Source: an uncultured Alphaproteobacteria bacterium (GTDB lineage Bacteria > Pseudomonadota > Alphaproteobacteria > RF32 > CAG-239). From it: a DNA stretch of 36,515 bases. Of the stretch, positions 1 through 5,913 are shown piece after piece. The stretch's first letter is position 1, and the number at the start of each line of letters is the position of its first letter. The translations under genes were made by a program, and so were the position numbers. Below the pieces are notes generated by a model, which was not told the DNA's origin, made no database searches, and was given only the letters and a program-made list of their open reading frames with translations. The DNA is taken from contig CALYAY010000014.1 in the NCBI GenBank assembly GCA_944393695.1, positions 1 to 36,515 on the forward strand, in the 5' to 3' direction.

Positions 1-73
1 CTGCGATAACGGCCTGAATGGAGCTTACTCTAAAAGAGACTTATACGACGTCCGCCCCGTTATCGAATTCTAA
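1..73 (+). CDS. 3' end of a secreted lectin-like (DUF1566-type) VP protein, cut by window edge
   Basis: Reading from base 2 to the TAA at 71-73 gives 23 residues ending in DVRPVIEF. The VP-B1 gene at 13611-14537 ends in the same VRPVIEF, and the other VP paralogs here end in VRPVLEF. The stretch CDNGLNG lines up with the DYG motif of the paralogs (GATAACGGC here, GACTACGGG in them). The start and main domain lie outside the window. By homology this is the tail of a secreted C-type-lectin-like protein; its function is unknown. Confidence 0.75.
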   Translation, partial: CDNGLNGAYSKRDLYDVRPVIEF

Positions 74-94
74 CCCATGGCTCTCACAACACAA

Positions 95-133
95 AAAAAT
101 CCCTGAAAGCTCTCCGGCTTTCGGGGATTTTTT
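95..133. terminator. Bidirectional intrinsic terminator
   Basis: The hairpin AATCCCTGAAAGC / GCTTTCGGGGATT has a 5-base loop, A residues on its left and a T run on its right. It lies between the VP fragment (+) and the M23 gene (-), which converge on it, and can serve both strands. Confidence 0.85.
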
Positions 134-138
134 AATCT

Positions 139-1281
139 TCATTGTTTCACTATGTCGGCCGTAAGACCGGGAGCTCTCAAAGTGGAATCCATCTGCGCTT
201 TGATGTCGCAAACAAACGCCATAAAACTTTTCAGCTCGGCACCTTCCAGATTTCTGCCAATCCGTGCCTCAACCTTAAGCGGATTAACTTTCTTTCCGTG
301 GCTCATCAGCTCAAAATGCAGATGAGGGCCGGTAGATAGTCCGGTTGATCCGACATAACCGATAACCTGTCCCTGCTTAACATGAGTACCGGGTTTTATG
401 CCTTGGGCAAACCGGCTCAAGTGTCCGTAACCGGTAGAATAAACATCATTGTGTTTGACTTCCACCATTTTCCCGTAACCGCCGTTGTAGCCGACATACT
501 GCACAACACCGCTGGCGGCGGCATAAACTTCGGTTCCTCTGGGCGCGGCATAATCAACACCGGCATGAAACAAACGTCTTCGCTTTATCGGATGTGTCCT
601 CATACCGAAATATGAAGAAATCCGGGCTGCCTGAAAAGCCAGGGGCTTACGGTTAACGACTTGTTCCAGAACAAAGCCGTTTTCATCGTAATAGGCTGCT
701 TTTCCGTTGCTTTCGTGCCGATACAGACTGACGCGTCCTTTTTCCGACCGGAGCAGTGCATGCAGAATTTCGCCGTTACAGACATATTCGCCGTCGTTGG
801 TCAAAACCCGTTCATAAGCAATCTCAAAATTGCCTTTACAATGTTCCGGCTGAAAATCCATGTGTCGGGAAACCAGAGAGATAAATTTAGCTCTTATTTC
901 CCGGGGAATTTCCGCCCGTGCCAACGAAAATGCAAGATTTCCGTCGATTTCTCCTTTTTTGATGACGGTTTTTTCTTCGTACAGAATTTTTCTGACGACT
1001 TGGGCAACCGGTTCAAAAAAGAAGTTTCCGCCGATAATTCCTCCCAAAAGCACGAAAAAGGCAATAAAGCCGATTTCTTTTTTCAACCGGTAAAGCGCCT
1101 CAACGCTTTTTATTTTCCAGGGGGCAGGGAAGCCGACAGCCGAAAAGCTGAATGCTCCGAAAATTAATGCACCCAGAAAAATACACCCGGTCAGGGTCAG
1201 ATTTTCATTTAGCTCCCCGTTTTTGGTGCATGATGTCAAAAATGGCAGCATCATGCAGAGGAGCAGGCATTTTTTATTCAT
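139..1281 (-). CDS. M23 (LytM-type) metallopeptidase, putative lipoprotein
   Basis: Probable peptidoglycan endopeptidase or LytM-type factor acting in the periplasm. Residues 1-18 form a lipoprotein signal with lipobox LTSC (Cys18). Two further hydrophobic stretches follow at about 31-50 and 71-88, which is odd for a lipoprotein and could mean a membrane protein instead. The M23 domain fills the C-terminal half: HxxxD zinc ligands His239/Asp243, His287 in GYGHLS, and HLH at 320-322. All catalytic positions are present, so an active enzyme is expected. It is a shorter paralog of the gene at 3228, sharing YDE-G, RKPLAFQ-ARIS and GSTGLSTGPHLH, but it lacks that gene's LysM-like N-terminal part. 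No clear Shine-Dalgarno sequence precedes the ATG; a strong promoter does. Confidence 0.85.
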   Translation of the reverse strand: MNKKCLLLCMMLPFLTSCTKNGELNENLTLTGCIFLGALIFGAFSFSAVGFPAPWKIKSVEALYRLKKEIGFIAFFVLLGGIIGGNFFFEPVAQVVRKILYEEKTVIKKGEIDGNLAFSLARAEIPREIRAKFISLVSRHMDFQPEHCKGNFEIAYERVLTNDGEYVCNGEILHALLRSEKGRVSLYRHESNGKAAYYDENGFVLEQVVNRKPLAFQAARISSYFGMRTHPIKRRRLFHAGVDYAAPRGTEVYAAASGVVQYVGYNGGYGKMVEVKHNDVYSTGYGHLSRFAQGIKPGTHVKQGQVIGYVGSTGLSTGPHLHFELMSHGKKVNPLKVEARIGRNLEGAELKSFMAFVCDIKAQMDSTLRAPGLTADIVKQ

Positions 1282-1313
1282 AATAATTAGTTAATTAATA
1301 GATTTTCGGAAAT

Positions 1314-1342
1314 AATATATACAAAAACAGCATTTTTGTCAA
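1314..1342 (-). promoter_or_regulatory. Sigma70-type promoter of the M23 lipoprotein gene
   Basis: On the minus strand TTGACA is followed after exactly 17 bases by TATATT, about 30 bases before the ATG at 1281. This is one of the best consensus matches in the window. Confidence 0.7.
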
Positions 1343-1383
1343 TACTATTTTTGTTCTCGGGAAAAACAATTAATAATCAGGAA

Positions 1384-1812
1384 TTATTTTGATTTTGCCG
1401 TGTCTGTTTCCGAATCGTCTTTGGCAACATATTCTTTCCAGAGTTTCTCCAGACGCTGCCAAAGGCTGAGCTTTTCCTCGCAAATACCGGTTTCTTTGTT
1501 CCACACACCGCCGGCAGCCTCACATTTGGCAATCTCCCGTTGATTATAGGCATAATATCCGTACGCGGCAAAAATAAGAATAACAATCACCAGCAAAAGC
1601 TTAAACATGTTCCGCGCCAAAAACCACAAGCCCCATAAAATACAGATGCCGAGCATGATTCCTTTGTTTATCAACGGGCTGTTGCCCAGAACATAAGCCT
1701 GAAAAGCAAAATAAATCAGCGCCAGCGCAAACAGCGTGCCTATCGGCGAACGCAGGCAAAAACCCAGGATTCGCAAAAATATACTTTTCTTTTCCTTATT
1801 TTCTTCCGCCAT
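1384..1812 (-). CDS. Small membrane protein of unknown function
   Basis: 142 residues, family not recognised. The N-terminus is charged (MAEENKEKK), followed by hydrophobic segments at about 23-43 and 50-84 that would make two or three membrane helices. The C-terminal tail carries a two-cysteine motif, CEAAGGVWNKETGIC, then a charged amphipathic stretch rich in K, E and W. A Cys pair around Gly/Trp also occurs in the modules of the secreted Cys-rich proteins of this window, but the resemblance is too short to claim homology. CGGAGA stands a few bases before the ATG as ribosome binding site. The gene is followed by the M23 gene in the same orientation, which has its own promoter. Confidence 0.75.
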   Translation of the reverse strand: MAEENKEKKSIFLRILGFCLRSPIGTLFALALIYFAFQAYVLGNSPLINKGIMLGICILWGLWFLARNMFKLLLVIVILIFAAYGYYAYNQREIAKCEAAGGVWNKETGICEEKLSLWQRLEKLWKEYVAKDDSETDTAKSK

Positions 1813-1840
1813 GATTATCTCCGTTGCTTTTTTTGATATA

Positions 1841-1867
1841 AATATAGCCTCGGCCGGAAAATGGCAA
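1841..1867 (-). promoter_or_regulatory. Possible promoter of the small membrane protein gene
   Basis: Minus strand TTGCCA and TATATT are separated by 15 bases, shorter than ideal, about 30 bases upstream of the ATG at 1812. Confidence 0.3.
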
Positions 1868-1977
1868 GCTTATTGTTTGATTTGTCAGCGCTTGTGCAGA
1901 GTTTTTTTTATTAAAGCCGGGGTGTGTCCTGCAATGCCGGAATAATCCGGCCTTTTCCCTGTTTTGGGAAATCGTTG

Positions 1978-2880
1978 TTAAATTACTCCTTTTTTTGTTT
2001 TTTCGCATTGTCCGCAATTGGAACAGCCGTTGCAAATCAGCCGGCTGCCGCAAGTCTGGCATTGCGGACGGAAAAATTTGTGATAGACCTTTTCCGATTC
2101 TTCCGCAAATAATGAAAATTGTTCCGGCCGGCCCAGCTTAAAGTTTATAGTCCGCCCCTGATGCTGCAGACCGGACTTATGAGCCGCATAACTCTGACGC
2201 CGCTTATCGGGAATATGCCAGGTCTTTCCGTCTTTCACAAAATTGGTGCCGGTTTCGATAAAGCAAAAGGTAACGTCCGCCGCCAAACATTCGTCATAAA
2301 GGTTCTTCACCCATTCATAATGCAGCGGCCGTGCGCCGTCATAATTTTCGCCGCCGGCAATAACCTGTTCGATTTGTCCTTCCGGCAGATAATCTTTCAG
2401 ACAGACCGGGCCGATAAACGGTGCCGCCATGATTCCCTTATGCTTAAACGGCAGTTCAAATAGCAGGGGAATACGCTCGTCAGCGCGTTTTTGGTTTTCG
2501 CAGGTAACGTTGAAAAAAACATTTTCCCAGCCGTCATCCCAGTCCGGCGGCAAACATTTCGCCACGCGTTCTGGCCGCTTGGTCAGCAAAAAGAAAACCA
2601 CGTCCGGCCTTTGTTTGATTATCTTCCAAGCCTCGGGGCGCCACTCGTCCGCCTCGGCCAGAAAAAAGTCTGATGTCATGCACACCCGGATTTGCTCCCC
2701 GCGCATAACCTTATACCGGCCGTTCTTGTCTTTTTGCAGGGGATAGTCAAAATTGTTTTTAACCTTATAAATACGGCGCCCGTCGGCATTGCGCTGCCGG
2801 TCCAGAAAATACATGTAACAATTGTCGCAGCCCTCGCTTTTTTTGATACATCCGTGCCAGGGATTCCAAATGTCATGCAT
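1978..2880 (-). CDS. Phage Gp37/Gp68-type (DUF5131) protein
   Basis: 300 residues. The N-terminus WNPWHGC-x6-C-x2-CY is the family signature, with Cys11, Cys18 and Cys21 in a CX6CX2C arrangement reminiscent of iron-sulfur ligands. Other typical stretches are FFLLTKRPER and the GGE near the middle (VIAGGENYDGARPLHYEWV). The C-terminus adds a compact cysteine cluster (CQTCG, CNGCSNCGQC) that looks like a zinc ribbon. The family is named after phage genes and is common in prophages and bacterial chromosomes; its biochemical role is not established. It starts 67 bases past the 3' end of tRNA-Asp on the same strand, beyond that gene's terminator. No integrase or other phage gene is nearby. Confidence 0.8.
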   Translation of the reverse strand: MHDIWNPWHGCIKKSEGCDNCYMYFLDRQRNADGRRIYKVKNNFDYPLQKDKNGRYKVMRGEQIRVCMTSDFFLAEADEWRPEAWKIIKQRPDVVFFLLTKRPERVAKCLPPDWDDGWENVFFNVTCENQKRADERIPLLFELPFKHKGIMAAPFIGPVCLKDYLPEGQIEQVIAGGENYDGARPLHYEWVKNLYDECLAADVTFCFIETGTNFVKDGKTWHIPDKRRQSYAAHKSGLQHQGRTINFKLGRPEQFSLFAEESEKVYHKFFRPQCQTCGSRLICNGCSNCGQCEKTKKGVI

Positions 2881-2912
2881 AGATTTTTCCTTGTTTTCGA
2901 ATCTGCGGTATT

Positions 2913-2941
2913 AAAACGAAAGCCGCCCTTTCGGACGGCTT
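2913..2941 (-). terminator. Terminator of the tRNA-Asp transcript
   Basis: On the minus strand AAGCCGTCC-GAAA-GGGCGGCTT forms a stable stem with a GNRA-type tetraloop, followed by TCGTTTT. It lies just beyond the tRNA 3' end and ahead of the DUF5131 gene. Confidence 0.7.
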
Positions 2942-2947
2942 GATAAC

Positions 2948-3024
2948 TGGCGGGAGCGACGAGGCTCGAACTCGCGACCCCATGCGTGACAGGCATGTAT
3001 TCTAACCAACTGAACTACGCCCCC
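2948..3024 (-). tRNA. tRNA-Asp (anticodon GTC)
   Basis: The 77-base minus-strand sequence folds as a cloverleaf. The acceptor strand GGGGGCG pairs with CGCTCCC (one G-U), followed by discriminator G and an encoded CCA. The anticodon loop CTGTCAC contains GTC, which reads aspartate codons, and the T arm contains GTTCGAGCC. Confidence 0.95.
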
Positions 3025-3040
3025 AGCAAATTCGTTTACT

Positions 3041-3069
3041 CTTATACCTAACAAAAAAGCTAATTGCAA
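3041..3069 (-). promoter_or_regulatory. Promoter of tRNA-Asp
   Basis: On the minus strand TTGCAA and TATAAG are separated by 17 bases. The predicted start lies under ten bases upstream of the tRNA 5' end, as expected for a tRNA promoter. Confidence 0.65.
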
Positions 3070-3159
3070 GCTTTTTTTTGCAAAAAAATAAAAAATTATA
3101 TTTTTCTTAATAAAATTAAGTAATTATGCTTAATTATACACATAGAACAGATTATCGCT

Positions 3160-3187
3160 TTGCTTTTGGAACAAAGAGGAATATATT
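3160..3187 (+). promoter_or_regulatory. Possible promoter of the long M23 peptidase gene
   Basis: TTGCTT and TATATT are separated by 16 bases, about 40 bases upstream of the ATG at 3228, in a very AT-rich spacer. The match is moderate. Confidence 0.4.
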
Positions 3188-3227
3188 TTCATCCGGTATC
3201 TTTTTATTAACTTGAGTTTACGGAATT

Positions 3228-4709
3228 ATGAGTTTTTCAGATATAAATACAAAGTTTAAACGCATGGCCGGCCTGACCGCCAGGAATTTTTTTCGTTTTA
3301 AGCGCAAAATCAACCGGGTCAGTGCGTCGGTCAAACACAAAAATAAGATTCTGACCGTTGCTTATGCTTTGCTCATCGGCTTTGCCTTTATCCTTTCCCT
3401 GGCAAACAACAATGATGTGAGCGCATCCGTTTCTCCGAAAAATAAAATTGATTATTTGCTTCTGGAAAACTCAATTAATGAAAACTACGCCGGAGAAACC
3501 ATTTATCCCCAAAGCTCCGTTGACAATATCCGCTCGCTCTTTGAAATGATTAATTACCGCGAAACCACCAAGACGGTAGAGCACGAAATCGAACTTATGA
3601 AAGGTGACACCTTCATTTCCCTGCTGACCGATCTGGGAATGGAATATAAGGACGCGCATAATATTTACCTGGAGCTGAAAAAAGTTTATAAGCCCGAAAA
3701 TCTTCAGGCCGGACAGACTATTTATGTCACCACCACTTCCGACACCGTCCAGGATAAGCTCATCTCCGTAGACAGCATTTCTTTTGACCCCAAAGCCGGA
3801 CGCCACATTATCATCGAGCGCGGCGAAGATAATACCTATACCGCCCGTCAGGAAAAAGACGAACTGATTAAAGAGGTCAATGCCGCCAGCGGTGTTATTG
3901 ACGGAAACCTCTCTTCTTCCATGAACAAAGCCGGCGTGCCGAATAAAATCGTGGCCAATTTTATCAACATTTTTTCTTATTCTGTTGATTTCCGCCGTGA
4001 TATCCGCAAAGGCGACAAATTTGAGATTATTTATGAAAATCACCTGCTGCCGAGTGGAAAGGTTGTAAAAACCGGCAATATTCTTTATGCCGCCTTGCAG
4101 TTGCGCAAAGATAAAGTTGCTCTTTACCGCTTTAAGGACAAAGACGGAAGCGTTGATTATTACGATGAAAAAGGCTATGCCATGAAAAAAACGCTTTACC
4201 GTAAGCCGCTGGCCTTTCAGTCGGCCCGGATTTCCTCACCCTTTGGCAAACGCCGCCACCCGATAAAAAAACAGATTATCGTGCATTGGGGGGTTGATTA
4301 TGCCGCACCGAAAGGAACCGCCATTTATGCTGCCGGTGACGGAACGGTTCAAATGGCCAGGTGGAACGGCGGTTACGGCAACTTTGTAAAAATCCGGCAT
4401 AATTCGGAATACACCACCGCTTACGGCCATATGAGCCGCATTGCCAAAGGCATGCGCCCGGGAAAACGCGTCAAGCAGGGGCAGATTATCGGTTATGTCG
4501 GCTCAACCGGACTTTCCACCGGCCCTCATCTTCACTATGAAGTGGTCAAAAACGGCCGCCGGGTTAATCCTCTGACGATTAAAGCCGCCGCCGGCGAAAA
4601 CCTGAAAGGCCGGAAGCTCAAGCAATTCAAGGCTCAGGTTGCCGAATTAAAATCAGCCCACCGCAGCATGTTCGCACAAAACGAAACAAAAAAAGTGGCC
4701 GAAAAATAA
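3228..4709 (+). CDS. Membrane-anchored M23 metallopeptidase with LysM-like domain
   Basis: 493 residues. A basic N-terminus of about 40 residues precedes a membrane segment at 42-60, leaving a large periplasmic part. Residues about 115-170 (ELMKGDTFISLLTDLG ... LQAGQTIYV) look like a LysM/OapA-type peptidoglycan-binding segment. The M23 domain follows with all catalytic residues: HWGVD (His353, Asp357), His401 in AYGHMS and HLH at 434-436. It probably cleaves peptide cross-links during wall growth or division, but a regulatory role cannot be excluded. It is the longer paralog of the gene at 139-1281, so the two lie within 5 kb of each other in opposite orientation. Confidence 0.88.
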   Translation: MSFSDINTKFKRMAGLTARNFFRFKRKINRVSASVKHKNKILTVAYALLIGFAFILSLANNNDVSASVSPKNKIDYLLLENSINENYAGETIYPQSSVDNIRSLFEMINYRETTKTVEHEIELMKGDTFISLLTDLGMEYKDAHNIYLELKKVYKPENLQAGQTIYVTTTSDTVQDKLISVDSISFDPKAGRHIIIERGEDNTYTARQEKDELIKEVNAASGVIDGNLSSSMNKAGVPNKIVANFINIFSYSVDFRRDIRKGDKFEIIYENHLLPSGKVVKTGNILYAALQLRKDKVALYRFKDKDGSVDYYDEKGYAMKKTLYRKPLAFQSARISSPFGKRRHPIKKQIIVHWGVDYAAPKGTAIYAAGDGTVQMARWNGGYGNFVKIRHNSEYTTAYGHMSRIAKGMRPGKRVKQGQIIGYVGSTGLSTGPHLHYEVVKNGRRVNPLTIKAAAGENLKGRKLKQFKAQVAELKSAHRSMFAQNETKKVAEK

Positions 4710-4713
4710 AATC

Positions 4714-4743
4714 AAACTCCGGGAAACTTCCCGGAGTTTTTAA
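4714..4743. terminator. Bidirectional terminator between M23 and VP-A
   Basis: AAACTCCGGGAA / TTCCCGGAGTTT, almost perfect with a 3-base loop and a T run, shared by the convergent M23 (+) and VP-A (-) genes. It lies about ten bases past the VP-A stop. Confidence 0.85.
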
Positions 4744-4751
4744 TTTGCACA

Positions 4752-5567
4752 TTAGAATTCAAGAACAGGCCGAACCTCGTAGCTGTTCTTCTTATTAGGA
4801 TAGGGGTAGCCTTGCAGCCCGTAGTCGTAGTAGAAATCAGTACTCCATGCGTCGTTTTTATCTTTCTCGGAAGACGACCAGTTATCACCATATTCTATTT
4901 GCTCACCCCCGGCATTGTTCATACCGATATTAACTAACTGTTGGCTGTTATAGTATGAAGTAAATACACCGGCTGCCGGCAGACACCAGTCGCCTGCGTT
5001 TGTGCCTTCCGTTTTATATTCATGAGCAGCCCAGGCCGCCGGATAAGTGCTCTTATCACCCGCTGCCATAATCTTTTGGGTATTAGCACAGCTGTTCAAG
5101 TCATAACTGGCACTTTCAGTGCTACCAAAATTGGGCAATGTCGAAATATCTGTACCGTATCCGCCCCATGCATAATTGCCGATTGACTTCAGCGCCATCA
5201 CCTGTCCATGTCCCTGACCGTCAACATAAACCACCACACCAATCGGGGTTTTGGAACTGTCCAAAGATACGGAACAGGATTTATCTGAATAGAAAATATG
5301 ACCGACTGCACAATTTCTTAAAGCATTTTCCTTTTCCATTGTTGTAATTTTGTTTTCAACTTCGGTGATTTTGTTGGTGATTTCGTTAACTTTATTGATG
5401 ACAGTGCAGTTCCAGGCATTACCGAAGGGGCATTTTATCCCACCCTCGCAGGATGACAAGCTTTCATACCCCAAACTCGCACAACTCGGTGTCGGAATAC
5501 AGGCAGCATATCCCGTCCCCACACTCATCACCATTACCCCCGCACTTGCCAATAATATCTTTCTCAT
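4752..5567 (-). CDS. VP-A: secreted Cys-rich protein with DUF1566/C-type-lectin-like C-terminal domain
   Basis: 271 residues, function unknown. The Sec signal peptide ends at GYAA before Cys23; Tyr at -3 makes a lipobox unlikely. A Cys module follows (CASLGY ... SC ... KCPFGNAWNC), then a predicted coiled coil at about 57-85 with heptad-like INKVNEITNK. The rest is a globular domain with GDWCLPAAG, WSSSE (from residue 230), AW, DYG and a terminal VRPVLEF, the pattern of DUF1566/FGE-like C-type lectin folds. Such folds are used for binding and are frequent DGR targets; binding is inferred here. The ribosome binding site AAGGAGAAGG is strong. Closest relative in the window is VP-C. It lies downstream of CysR-A, separated by 346 bases of repeats. 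Its tail (4752-4883) holds the variable codons described in the findings. Confidence 0.8.
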   Translation of the reverse strand: MRKILLASAGVMVMSVGTGYAACIPTPSCASLGYESLSSCEGGIKCPFGNAWNCTVINKVNEITNKITEVENKITTMEKENALRNCAVGHIFYSDKSCSVSLDSSKTPIGVVVYVDGQGHGQVMALKSIGNYAWGGYGTDISTLPNFGSTESASYDLNSCANTQKIMAAGDKSTYPAAWAAHEYKTEGTNAGDWCLPAAGVFTSYYNSQQLVNIGMNNAGGEQIEYGDNWSSSEKDKNDAWSTDFYYDYGLQGYPYPNKKNSYEVRPVLEF

Positions 5568-5603
5568 AGTCCTTCTCCTTATATATTAGTTGTTAATAAT
5601 ATT
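5568..5603 (-). promoter_or_regulatory. VP-A leader: conserved AT-rich element and ribosome binding site
   Basis: On the minus strand the sequence AATATTATTAACAACTAATATA, followed by a strong AAGGAGAA, precedes the ATG. The same block precedes VP-C at 34980-35014, while the surrounding DNA differs. It contains an imperfect inverted repeat (ATATTA / TAATAT). It may be a promoter or 5' UTR element kept with the gene. Confidence 0.45.
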
Positions 5604-5620
5604 TTTTCTCCTTATATCCT

Positions 5621-5640
5621 CTCCCTAAAATCTTAGGGAG
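5621..5640. repeat. Palindromic repeat, CTCCCTAA family
   Basis: CTCCCTAA-aatc-TTAGGGAG, a perfect 8-base inverted repeat in the CysR-A/VP-A spacer. Relatives are at 5657, 6723, 6774, 12694, 12727, 35111 and 35147. Confidence 0.8.
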
Positions 5641-5656
5641 AACATCCTCTTCTTTC

Positions 5657-5680
5657 CCCTCCCTGAAAACTCAGGGAGGG
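5657..5680. repeat. Palindromic repeat, CCCTCCCTGA family
   Basis: CCCTCCCTGA-aaac-TCAGGGAGGG, a perfect 10-base inverted repeat followed by TCAGGGTGGGTTTCAT. The 24-base palindrome is identical to the one at 35147-35170. Confidence 0.85.
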
Positions 5681-5739
5681 TCAGGGTGGGTTTCATTATT
5701 CATTTACACCTCTGTCATCTTCATCCCCTCTTCTTTATC

Positions 5740-5762
5740 ATCCTCGGGCTTGCCCCGAGGAT
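5740..5762. repeat. Palindromic repeat, ATCCTCGGG family
   Basis: ATCCTCGGG-cttgc-CCCGAGGAT followed by CCAGGTC. Relatives are at 35247-35269 and 36424-36446. Palindromes of this kind (a GATCCAGG edge on a GC-rich stem) recur in several alphaproteobacterial genomes, including Rickettsiales. Confidence 0.8.
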
Positions 5763-5895
5763 CCAGGTCGAACAAATTAACAATGTCATCCCTCGTTCAG
5801 CGCCAGTCTGAACGTCAAGGGATCTTCCTTGTTGCTCTCTCCCCTTTAGAAAGGGGAGCCGGAGGGGTCAAATACCAGCCGATTCATTCTCCTCA
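5755..5895. repeat. About 140-base direct repeat shared with locus C
   Basis: This segment, from the second arm of the preceding palindrome through CATTCTCCTCA, is nearly identical to 35262-35402, with roughly six mismatches by eye. It contains two smaller inverted repeats (GTTCAGCG-CCAGT-CTGAAC and CTCCCCTTTAGAAAGGGGAG). It occupies most of the spacer between CysR-A and VP-A. Confidence 0.85.
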
Positions 5896-5913
5896 CCAGA
5901 AAAAAGCAATCCC

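Noticed and set aside
1936..1951. GCCGGA-ATAA-TCCGGC hairpin followed by CTTTT
   Set aside because: It lies on the wrong side to end a plus-strand gene, and on the minus strand no T run follows. Possibly a lone palindrome.
2948..3024. tRNA 3' end as an attachment site with a second copy nearby
   Set aside because: No repeat of the tRNA 3' segment was found in the flanking 1.5 kb.
3053..3079. AAAAAAGCT / AGCTTTTTT hairpin with T run between tRNA-Asp and the M23 gene
   Set aside because: It has only two GC pairs and coincides with the -35 region of the tRNA promoter, and no plus-strand transcript is expected to end there.
5600..5900. Dense repeats resembling a CRISPR array
   Set aside because: The units are palindromes of different families at irregular spacing, with no constant repeat-spacer alternation and no cas genes.
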